From the NCBI RefSeq assembly GCF_000374305.1, contig NZ_KB894093.1, positions 1,302,001-1,366,000 on the forward strand: a stretch of 64,000 nt of DNA. Direction: 5' to 3'. Source of the stretch: Actinomadura flavalba DSM 45200. Lineage in GTDB: Bacteria; Actinomycetota; Actinomycetes; Streptosporangiales; Streptosporangiaceae. The notes under the pieces were generated by a model. That model saw only the letters and a program-made list of their open reading frames with translations. It was not told the DNA's origin and searched no databases. Position numbers and translations under genes: made by a program. Positions 10,101 through 17,474 of the stretch are shown in pieces; the stretch's first letter is position 1, and each line of letters opens with the position of its first letter.

Positions 10101-10333
10101 GACCCGATGCCTACGAACGGCTGCGAGAGGCGGTCGGCGAGCTCGACACCGTCATCGCGACCCACACCGCCAAGGCCGGCTTCTGGGACCGCGACCACGC
10201 GAAGGCGATGCTGCGGGCCGAGATCGCCGGCCTGCTCCTCGACCTGGGGATCGCCGCGTTCGGTCAAGAGGACGCCCTCGCCAGCAAGGTCTACGACATC
10301 GTCGAGGCCCGGCTCCGCGGATCCTCGCGGTGA
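7169..10333 (+). CDS. hsdR: type I restriction-modification system restriction subunit HsdR
   Basis: Motor and nuclease subunit of 1054 residues. The N-terminal nuclease has the PD-(D/E)xK pattern: D150 in VPDVVLF and E164/K166 in VIECKAP. The superfamily 2 translocase follows, with Walker A HTQGSGKS near residue 322 and the DEAH box VVDEAHRSHGS near 423. Later motifs include TGFDAP and QAIARTNRTRRGK. The helical C-terminal domain that docks on HsdM completes the protein. The start may be GTG 7169 or ATG 7175, the latter having GGGGTGG upstream. It is separated from hsdMS by about 1.8 kb of regulator remnants. It overlaps the next gene by 4 bases. The frame is intact. Confidence 0.95.
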   Translation: MAMADGPEYLQVELPLLTLLAGLGWTVLEGQGTALHGRERFRDVLLTGRLAAKLRELNLRDGRPWLDDGRIARAVNAVSRVGGAKLEEANQNATELLTGGIRAEGLPGWDDGRDQVVRYVDWERPERNEFVAVSRYRLEPPGGAPAIVPDVVLFVNGIPLVVIECKAPDKEISAAIDQLLRYADRRGTDEPEGYARLFHTVQLAVATSGRTARLGTITSQPEHYARWRDPFPANHEQLAARLGKPPNALTEQDILTHAVLEPRRLLDIVRFYTLFMARDGKTIKVAPRYQQYRAVEKAIERLRDGRTRLEDGGKDRRGGVVWHTQGSGKSLTMVFLIRKIRATPGLAEMKIVLVTDRKDLQRQLSETAQLSGEQVDTAKSVRQARSLLARPGPGLVFAMIQKQRDSDEDLGVLNTDPRILVVVDEAHRSHGSKLHMNLADAVPNAAKIGFTGTPIIMGAKQRTDAIFGPMIDTYRLKDAEADGAIVPIFYEGYTVKGAVKEGSTLDELFEDQFAEHTREERTAIQRRYGTRANVLYAEEMIARKARHMLRHYVTRVFPGGLKAQLVAGSRRATLRYRAELLAARDELVAEIAALSDAAPELLSDEQAALAGARPRLDLLRVLDFVPVISGEQNDSPELAAWSGDDEDRVVRFQQDFPERPSGTDRPIAFLLVSSKLLTGFDAPIEQVLYLDRSIREAQLLQAIARTNRTRRGKDHGLVVDYYGVAQHLKEALEAYDADDVEGALHDLDDEKAALQPRRDRLRLLFTERGIILSRDEAVIEDCVRLLEDGRVRARFFTLLKDFLSTVDRVLPDPAVKPYLTDAKLHAEIAGRTRARYRDGTDFDPSQYGAKVKQLIDRHVISLGIGMKIKRVALADPAYAQVVEALHGSRARASEMEHAIRHHIEIKLGQDPVRYQRFQERLEEILQAYHENWEQQVTFFDRLREEMVAEDEDDAGPTAGLSPLEAALFRRLEQATGSGPDAYERLREAVGELDTVIATHTAKAGFWDRDHAKAMLRAEIAGLLLDLGIAAFGQEDALASKVYDIVEARLRGSSR

Positions 10334-11058
10334 GATGGCAGGCTGACGGCATGGGGGAACGGCTGACCGTCGGCGATCTCGACGTCCGTGTCGAGATCGT
10401 CCCGTCGCGCCGCACCGTCAGGCTGACGGTCGAACGGGACGCGACGGTGACCGCCCAGGTGCCCGCCCCGATCGACCCGGACGTGCTCACCAAGGTCATC
10501 CGTGACAGGAGCCAGTGGCTCTACGGGAAGCTCGCCGCCCGCGAAGCCGACGCCGACGCGCGGCCCCGCAAGGAGTTCGTCAACGGCGAAGGCTTCCGTT
10601 ACCTGGGCCGCAATCATCGGCTCGAACTTACCGACGACAGCGCACACGACGTGCGTCTGGTGCACGGCCGGCTCCTGCTGCTGCGGACGGCACGGCCCAC
10701 CGAAGCCCTCGTGGCGTGGTACCGGCGGGCCGGACAGCGATGGCTGCCTCCCCGCGCAGCCGCCTGGGCGCGGACCATGGGCCTGGAACCGCCGCGGATC
10801 GCCGTGCGCCCGCTCGGCTACCGCTGGGGCTCCTGCGGGACCGGAGGCACGCTCAACTTCCACTGGGCCGTCATGCAGTTGCCCGCCGACCTGGTCGACC
10901 ACGTGATCGTCCACGAGCTGGTGCACCTGGTCCACCGCGGCCACACCCCGGCTTTCTGGCGCACCGTCGAGCTGGCCCAGCCGGGCGCGGAGCACCGCCG
11001 GAAGCTGCTCCGCGACGCGGGCGCGTCCCTCTGGCTCCCCGCCGACCCGCCCTGGTGA
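10330..11058 (+). CDS. YgjP-like M48-type metallopeptidase
   Basis: A zinc metallopeptidase of the YgjP/DUF45 family. The motif HELVHLVHRGHTPAFW carries the HExxH zinc ligands, preceded by the family signature YRWGSCGTGGTLNFHW. The GTG start at 10330 overlaps the hsdR stop (GTGA); an internal ATG at 10351 (MGERLTV) is the alternative. YgjP-like genes are common neighbours of type I restriction genes, so the coupling to hsdR is in line with other loci. The substrate is unknown; control or turnover of restriction subunits is a plausible inference. Confidence 0.88.
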   Translation: MRWQADGMGERLTVGDLDVRVEIVPSRRTVRLTVERDATVTAQVPAPIDPDVLTKVIRDRSQWLYGKLAAREADADARPRKEFVNGEGFRYLGRNHRLELTDDSAHDVRLVHGRLLLLRTARPTEALVAWYRRAGQRWLPPRAAAWARTMGLEPPRIAVRPLGYRWGSCGTGGTLNFHWAVMQLPADLVDHVIVHELVHLVHRGHTPAFWRTVELAQPGAEHRRKLLRDAGASLWLPADPPW

Positions 11059-11212
11059 CCTCACCGCCCCCAGAGCCGGGGGGCGAAAGTGGCAAATGGG
11101 GCACAAATGGTGCTGTGGGCCCATGCATGCCCGGCTTCCCTGCACTAGGGAGGTGTTCCTGAGCACGGGCAATGTTCAGGAAGCACCGATCAGCGTGTGG
11201 AACGAAGGTGTC

Positions 11213-14200
11213 ATGGGGCGTACTCACGGGCGGGAAAAGCTGGAGCGCGTTCTCCGGGGATGGCGGGATGGGCTAGTCGACCTCAGCGGGCGCAACCGTC
11301 TGCTGAACTTCCGGCAGACCCGTTCGGCCACTCTGGAACTCCGTGAGCCCGGCGCCGCTGAACTCCTCGACTGGCCGGCGCAGGGCTGGCGCTTCGTCCA
11401 GCCTCTGGACGAAGCGGAGGATGCGGAGACCGCGGAGGAGAAGACGACCAAGGTCCTAGACTGTCCGAAAATCGAAGGACTCACAGCGTCCAGACGATGC
11501 CCTCCTCACCCAGACACAGCACCGACGCGGCCTCGAGGCGACGCTGCGCAAGCTCCATCGCGACTCCAGCCAGATCTTCAACGACACCGGTCTGTGGGTG
11601 CTCCAGCTCGGTATCGGCTTCCTGCACTGGCGGGACAGTGACCAGGGCCGACTCAGTGCCGCGCCGCTGCTGCTCGTCCCGGTTCGGCTGGAGCGGAAAG
11701 GGCCCGGCGAATACCGGCTTCTGCCGCGCGAGGACGAGGAGACCGTGCCGAATCCGGCCCTGGCAGTCAAAATGCAGATCCTGGGCCTCTCCCGGCCCGC
11801 GCCCGAGGCCATGGGAGACCTGACGCCGAGATCCTCGACAATGCCCTGCATTTCGAACCCGCCGATCTCCAGCGGATCGACGAGGTCCACCCCCCCCCCG
11901 GAGGACACACCGCTCGTCCTCGACGCGGAATCCTCGCAGCGGCAGTGCGTGGCCGCGGCCCTCGCTGGAGGGTCCTTCGTCATGGACGGGCCGCCCGGGA
12001 CGGGCAAGAGCCAGACCATTGCCAACATCGTCGCAGCGCTCATGCACGCTGGAAAGTCGGTCCTCTTCGTAAGCGAGAAGGCGGTGCGCTCGACGTCGTG
12101 CGCAACCGGCTCGCCGAGGTAGGGCTCATCAGCTCATTCCTGCTGTCCCTGCACAGCCACCACGCGAGCCGCAAGGAAGTGGCCAGGGAGCTCGGCGCCG
12201 CGCTCTCCGCACGTCCCGAACCACGGAGGCAGGGCACGGCGCAGGACCGAGAGCGGCTTCGGAAGGTCCGCACGCAACTCTCGTCCTATGCCGCGGCATG
12301 AACGAGGTGGACCCGACCTCGAGTACTCGGTCCACGACTTCGTCGGCAGGATCAAGGATCTGACCGATGCTCCGGCGCTGCCGGTCAAAGCTCCGGAACG
12401 GCTGACCGCGGACACGCTGCACAGGTTGCTCACATCGGTCCTGATTGGGAACGCCTTCCCTCGACTCTTCCGGACGTCGCAGCGCCCAACGACAACATCG
12501 ACCTTGGCTTCCTCACCTCCCGCACCGCGACCCAGCTCGTGCAGGACTTCAATGAAGAATCTCGGCTACTGCGACGATCGGCGCGTGCGAGCGCCGACAT
12601 CTCCGCCGCTTCCGACCTCTCGGCCGGTGGCGACTTCAAGGCCGTCCAACGGCTGTGCAAGCTCGCGATGCTGTCCGCCGCCGAGCCGAGGCCGGAGCCC
12701 TCCTGGCTGGCTCCCTCCAGCCTCGCGGACGCCAAGGCCGCGCTCGCCGAGGTACGCGGAACCCACCTCGACCTTCGCGCCGCCCACACCGCCGCTGCCG
12801 ACCTGTTCACTGAGGCCGTTCTCGACCAGGAAGACCTCGCCTCCCTTGCCGGAAGGATCACCGATCCGCCCAGGGCCCTCTTCCTGTCCCGCTCCTACCG
12901 CGAGGACAGGCGTGCCCTCGCCGCCCTGACAGTCAGCGGCTCCTGGCACAAGGTACTGCCCGAACGCGTCGGCCAGGCCGTCGCCTGGCAGGCCGCCCAA
13001 CATGCCTTCGCTGAAGCCATCTCTCGCCACGACATGGCACTCGGTGGACGTCTGTGCGGCGCAGAGACCGACTTCACGGAACTGGCCGAGGCGCTAAAAA
13101 GGGCTGCCCGGATCATCGAGCTTGGCACGGATGTCGATCCCGTGCCCCTGGTGGCGCAGTGCGGATCCCCTGCCGCACATGCTTTCGCCCAGACCGCCAA
13201 GGAGACCGCGAAGGCACTCAAAGCCTGGCGCTCCCGCCTCGTGCCGGCTCCTCTTCCCGGGGAACCTCCTGCTCTCTCCCTCCTCTCTCTCGAAGACGCC
13301 ACCGCCTGGTACGAGGCGTGGACCGGCCCGCTGACAGTGCTCGCAGACGCCTGCGCATCTGTGGAGGTGGCGGCGGGCTCCGACGTCGACTACGCGCGGG
13401 CCTCGCCCTCATCGAGCAGGCGGAGCAGCACCGCGCCCTTCGGGCATCATTCCTCGGCCATGGGGAGACAGACCGCGCGTTTCTAGGTGCGTTCTACGAG
13501 GGTGCGTCCACCGATCTGGACGCCTTGGACCGCGTTGGGCTGGACGGCCGATGTCTGCCACGCCGTCGGCGCTTTCTCACCAGAGGCAGCGGCCGCGCTG
13601 CTCAGCACCACACCGGACCGTGCCCTCTCTCGGCTGCACAAGAACTGGCTCGACGCTCTTGCCGACTTCACCGCCAGACATCTGGCGCAGTCACCAAGAA
13701 GCTGTCTCCGCCCTCGACACGCATGGATGCGGCGGAGCCGTCGAGCGGGCTGCCGAGCGCGGCATCCCGGGTACGGGTTTCCGCATCGCCCTCGAACGCG
13801 CGCTCCTTGAGAGCTGGCTGGAGCGTCGGCTCGACGTCGACACCCGGCTGCGCCCCCCCCCCGCCATTGCCGCGGAACGCGACGAGCTCGTCCGCGAGTT
13901 CCGGCGCCTGGACGGGCTCCTTGTGGAGACCGCCTACGCCCAGGTGATCGAGGCCTGCAACCAGCGCCGTCCAAGGCCCGGCCTCGGCCAGACCCAAACG
14001 ATCCAAGCGGAGGCCAACAAGAAGGCGCGGCACAAGCCGGTCCGGCTGCTGCTGGAAGAAACCAGGTCCGTCACCCCGCTGCTCAAACCGTGCATGATGA
14101 TGAGCCCCTGACCGTCAGCCGGTTCCTACCGCCCGAGTACTCCTTCGATGTGGTCATCTTCGACGAGGCCTCGCAGGTCCGGACCGAAGACGCGATCAAC

Positions 14201-15591
14201 TGCGTGTACCGGGGCAAGTCCCTGATCGTCGCGGGCGATCAGAAGCAGCTGCCTCCCACCGACTTCTTCGGCAGTGCTCAAGACGGTGAAGACGGCGAAT
14301 ACGACGAGGACGAACCTGCTCGGTTCGAGTCACTTCTCGACCAGAGCAAGGCGAGCGGAAAGATACGGAGCCTCTCTCTGCGCTGGCACTACCGCAGCCG
14401 CCACGAGGACCTCATCACCTTCAGCAACCGCAGGTTCTACAACGACGAGCTGATCACCTTTCCCGGCGCTCTCGAGCACGGTGACGACGTCGGTGTCACC
14501 TTCACGAAGTGAACGGAACCTACGGGCGGGGCAAGTCCCAGCAGAACCCGCTGGAGGCCGAGGAAGTCGCCCTGAGGGTCATGCACCATTTCCGGACAAG
14601 GCCCGACCTGAGCCTGGGTGTCGTCGCCATGTCCGCAGCGCAGGCGTCAGCGATCGAGGACGCGGTCGATGAGGCACGTCGTCGAGAGCCCGCGCTGGAT
14701 CCGCACTTCACGGAGAACCGCCTCGCAGGCTTCTTCGTCAAGAGCCTGGGAAACCGTCGAGTGTGACGGGGCGATGTACCACTCCTCGCGAACCGCCCGT
14801 GACCGGGACAGGCTCCGCGAGAACGTCCTGCGCGGCCGCGGCTGGACCTTGCACCGCATCTGGGGAACTGACTGGTACCGCGATCAGCGCTCGGCCGAGA
14901 TCCGCCTGCGTGCCGCCGTCGAACAGCTGTGGAATCTCCGGACGACCCTCTCTCGGCGGTCATGCCGGCATCGGAGCCAGGCCCGCCGTCCAGGAGCACC
15001 GCGTCGCGATCATCGAGGCCGAGAGCGAGCCGGTTCGCCTGTGGGCCTATGAGTACCGGCTGGCCGTCATATCCCCGCTCTATTCCAGGTATGAGATCCA
15101 TACTCTTGAGGCGCTGCCCCAGATACAACAGATCCTGCGGCAGGTCATCGAGACAGAGGCACCTGTCAGCCACGATGTGCTCTTTCGCCGAGCGGTCGAG
15201 GCATGGGGCGGCGGCAAGGTCGGCTCACGTATCCGCGCCAACCTTCAGATCGTGCTCCGCGAGGTGGTCGACGGCACCGTGATCACCGATGACGGCCGCT
15301 TCGTACACCGTGCAGGCCGTCCGGAGGCGGCCCGATACCCGTCCTCCGACAGCCCGGCGCGCAAGGTCGCGGACATCGCGCCCGTCGAGCTGGGCTGGGC
15401 TCTGCTCGGTATCGTCGCCGAGTCACCCGGGATCACCGCCGAACAGCTACTCGTCGAGACCTGCCGTTTCTTCGGCTGGTCGAGGCTTGGTGCCGACATC
15501 CGCACCGCCTTAGACGGACGCCTCCGCCAGCTGGTGCACGAAAAGGCCGGGTCTAGGGCCACCCTACGGAGATCACCCTCTCCGGCGCTGA
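11213..15591 (+). pseudogene. DUF4011-helicase-nuclease-DUF3320 defence-type gene, multiply frameshifted
   Basis: A very long gene readable only across about ten frame switches. It begins at ATG 11213 (LVDLSGRNRLLNFR, the DUF4011 signature). A superfamily 1 helicase follows: Walker A MDGPPGTGKSQTIAN (about 11985-12025), motif II VVIFDEASQ (about 14150) and motif III GDQKQLPPTDFF (about 14240). Near 14750 the text jumps from LAGFFVKSL to ETVECDGAMYHSS, losing the last helicase motifs. A Vsr/DUF559-like nuclease follows (ECDGAMYHS ... RIWGTDWYRD), then DUF3320 (ELGWALLGIVAESPGITAEQL). One switch sits at a run of ten C bases (11890-11899). Domain content stays clear throughout, so decay is recent or partly a sequencing artefact. 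The exact end is uncertain. Confidence 0.8.
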
Positions 15592-15615
15592 CCCACGGGG
15601 GAACGCGCGCGGATC

Positions 15616-15636
15616 TCCGTCTCAGTTTCCGTCTCA
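15616..15636. repeat. direct repeat TCCGTCTCA, putative integrase arm sites
   Basis: The 9-mer tccgtctca occurs at 15616-15624 and 15628-15636, a 12-base period. It lies about 100 bases inside the tRNA-Ser fragment. GTCTCA repeats near tRNA att sites are common in actinobacterial tyrosine-integrase elements, which makes arm-type integrase binding sites a reasonable inference. Confidence 0.45.
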
Positions 15637-15732
15637 TTCGTGGTCGTTCGGGGGCGTCCGCGGACGTCCACCGGATCGCGTCTCCGCATGTCAGCGACGG
15701 TGGCAGACGTCGGCGGACGGTGGGACTCAGAA

Positions 15733-15787
15733 TTGGAAAGCGTGTTGGGTGCAAGCCCTCACGAGTTCGAATCTCGTATCCTCCGCC
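15733..15787 (+). mobile_element. attachment site: 3' fragment of tRNA-Ser(GGA)
   Basis: A tRNA-Ser gene from the anticodon loop to the 3' end. The anticodon loop TTGGAAA (15733-15739) contains anticodon GGA. Then come the 3' anticodon strand GCGTG, a long class II variable arm, the T arm ACGAG-TTCGAAT-CTCGT (15761-15777), the acceptor strand ATCCTCC (15778-15784) and discriminator G. The bases before the loop (ctcagaa) cannot pair with GCGTG, so the 5' half is missing. This is the expected product of integration into a tRNA 3' end, with the element to the left. Confidence 0.8.
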
Positions 15788-15807
15788 CCGCCTGACCAGG
15801 CAGAACA

Positions 15808-15839
15808 CAGCCCCGGGCCTCCACCAGGAGCCGGGGCTG
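15808..15839 (+). terminator. hairpin after the tRNA-Ser fragment
   Basis: The arms cagccccgg (15808-15816) and ccggggctg (15831-15839) form a 9-bp stem with a 14-base loop. It probably was the terminator of the original chromosomal tRNA-Ser gene and would mark the start of the ancestral chromosome. Confidence 0.6.
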
Positions 15840-15928
15840 ATTCGTCTGCGGTCTCAGTTGACGCCGAACGCACTGGTCAGCCGCACCTAATCACGGTCCT
15901 TCCGCTTGAACTCCCCGACCTCGGGCTC

Positions 15929-16354
15929 CATGGCTCAGCGGGACCGTCGCAGCCGTCTGCCGAACGTCGTAGATGCGGCTCTCTCGCAATCCCACCGCCT
16001 CCTGGAAATCTTTCCACCCGTGATGATCGTGCCCTGGGGGATCTGGCCCGGCACGGGGCGGCCGAGCAGAAGAAGCTCGTCACGGGAATGGGTGACGCCA
16101 AGATCGTCTACCTGGACAAGGTCATTGAGAAGTTCACCAACCATGCCGGATGCGACTCGGACGAATGGATCAACAAGTTCGTCGACGGCCCCAACGGCGA
16201 CGGCGACTTCGATCAAGGCAACCGCCCCACCCAGGTGTGTATCACCAACAACACCCTCTGTTTCAGCCGGACGTCTTTTCATCCGAAGAATTCTGGAACG
16301 ACCGGGTACGCCGATCTGATCACGGCATCCTGGTTCCTCCTCGGTTATTCATGA
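15929..16354 (+). pseudogene. degraded small gene of unknown function
   Basis: The most protein-like text here is an open segment ending at TGA 16354. It includes EKFTNHAGCDSDEWINKFVDG followed by GPNGDGDFDQGNRPTQVC; its first ATG is 16088. A possible N-terminal part (from ATG 15929, ending LSQSHRLLEIFPP) lies in another frame and would join near 16020 after one frameshift. No domain is recognised. It may instead be an intact short 88-residue gene from 16088. Low confidence either way. Confidence 0.3.
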
Positions 16355-16470
16355 CAGTGATCGCCGGGGCGTGACCGACCGGGCGCTCCTGGGTCCCGGC
16401 CTGTTCGAGGCCGGGGCCCAGGGAGTGCACTTCCCCGTTCCGTGCTCCCGCGACGAAGGAGAGTCTTGGC

Positions 16471-17230
16471 GTGACCCTTGGCCCGCCCTCTGACCACTCG
16501 GAATCAGGCCGAGGCTGGCGGTTGCTCGGCCGGATCGGCCGTCTCACCGCTCTCGTCACGGTCGCGGTCTCTCCGTTTCTGCTCTGGTTCGGACTGCCCT
16601 GGTGGCTGGAAAAACCCCAGCGTGACGCCGAGGGCAGGGCCAGAAGCCAGGTCACCACCATCCTGACGACGCAGGCCCGTGACGGTTCCGTCGACCAGCA
16701 CAGCGCGCTACGCGCCGCCACCATGGCCGACTCTCAGTTGGTGGGGTACACCGGCTCCCGAGATCGCAGCGAGATCGTCGTCCTGCCTATCGGCTACGGC
16801 GGCTGGACGGGACGCACACGCGGCGACGAGTTCTGCCATCGATTCACCGTCAACGACCGCCCACCCGCGCAGGGAGCGCCGCGAATCGAGACCGCGATGC
16901 TCGAGCGTTGCCCACGGTCCCCAAGCACTCGCCCCCGGGCCATCGAGCGCATCGGCCGGACCGCCGCCGCCACCCGTAACGCTCTTCGCAACGCCGCGTC
17001 CGCCGGGCCGCCTCTCACGAAGCAACAGGTCCGGCTGCTGGTCGGCGGAGGGCTTCAGCTCCCTCTGGTCCTTTACACAGAAGGGCTCCGAGACCGTAGT
17101 CGTCGACTACATCGCCCTCACCCCCGCCGGGGAGGTCGAGGCAGCCCAATGCGCCCGGTTCCACATCGTTCAAGGAGGGAAGACGCCCACGGCCACTGTG
17201 CACCGGCTTCCGGTGTGCCCGCCGCCCTAG
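16471..17230 (+). pseudogene. membrane-anchored hypothetical protein with a C-terminal frameshift
   Basis: Starts at GTG 16471 with a GGAG ribosome site. Residues about 25-45 are one hydrophobic membrane segment (LTALVTVAVSPFLLWFGLPW), followed by an extracytoplasmic domain. The frame is good to about 17035 (PLTKQQVRLLV). From there the protein-like text continues in another frame (FTQKGSETVVVDYIALTPAG) to TAG 17228-17230. One indel near 17040 explains this. No family is recognised. Its stop coincides with the end of a transposase remnant on the other strand. Confidence 0.5.
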
Positions 17231-17418
17231 GACGTGTCCGGTAGATCATGTGTTGGTCGGAGCAGCGCGCTGATCAGGATGAGTGCTGCTTTGTAGTGGC
17301 GGGCGAGTTTGTCGTAGCGCGTGGCGATGGCTCGCCATTGCTTGATGTGTCCGATGCAGCGTTCGATAACGTTGCGTCGCCGGTAAGCGTTCCTGTCGAA
17401 GGCGGGTGGCCGACCGCC
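17227..17418 (-). pseudogene. IS5-family (IS112-like) transposase, C-terminal remnant
   Basis: The last 63 codons of a DDE transposase. The stretch RPPAFDRNAYRRRNVIERC and the following KQWRAIATRYDK are the conserved end of the IS5/IS112 group, containing the final catalytic Glu of the DDE triad (RNVIER). The stop is at 17227-17229. Upstream sequence shows no further transposase. The remnant marks an old insertion or rearrangement at the border between the degraded region and intact chromosome. Confidence 0.85.
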
Positions 17419-17428
17419 GACACAAGTC

Positions 17429-17458
17429 GGGGGTGCCGGGCTTCGTACCGGCACCCCC
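17429..17458 (-). terminator. hairpin terminator of the ABC transporter gene
   Basis: The arms gggggtgccgg (17429-17439) and ccggcaccccc (17448-17458) form an 11-bp perfect stem with an 8-base loop, located 17 bases downstream of the transporter stop. Confidence 0.7.
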
Positions 17459-17474
17459 AGCCCTTCGGGCCGCG

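Larger units (their letters stand above)
1..15787. mobile_element. right part of an integrative, defence-carrying element (inferred)
   Basis: The segment from the left edge to the tRNA-Ser(GGA) 3' fragment at 15733-15787 looks like the right part of an element integrated at a tRNA 3' end. Seen: a tRNA fragment lacking its 5' half, repeated TCCGTCTCA motifs just inside it, AT-rich hsdS, and a cargo of RloB/AAA15, type I restriction-modification and DUF4011 helicase genes. Inferred: the intact tRNA-Ser(GGA) lies left of the window. No integrase gene is visible, so it is outside the window or lost. Confidence 0.55.

Noticed and set aside
1..15591. BREX or DISARM system
   Set aside because: No PglZ, BrxC, DrmA/B or phospholipase-type genes are present; the content is explained by type I restriction, RloB/AAA15 and a DUF4011 helicase.
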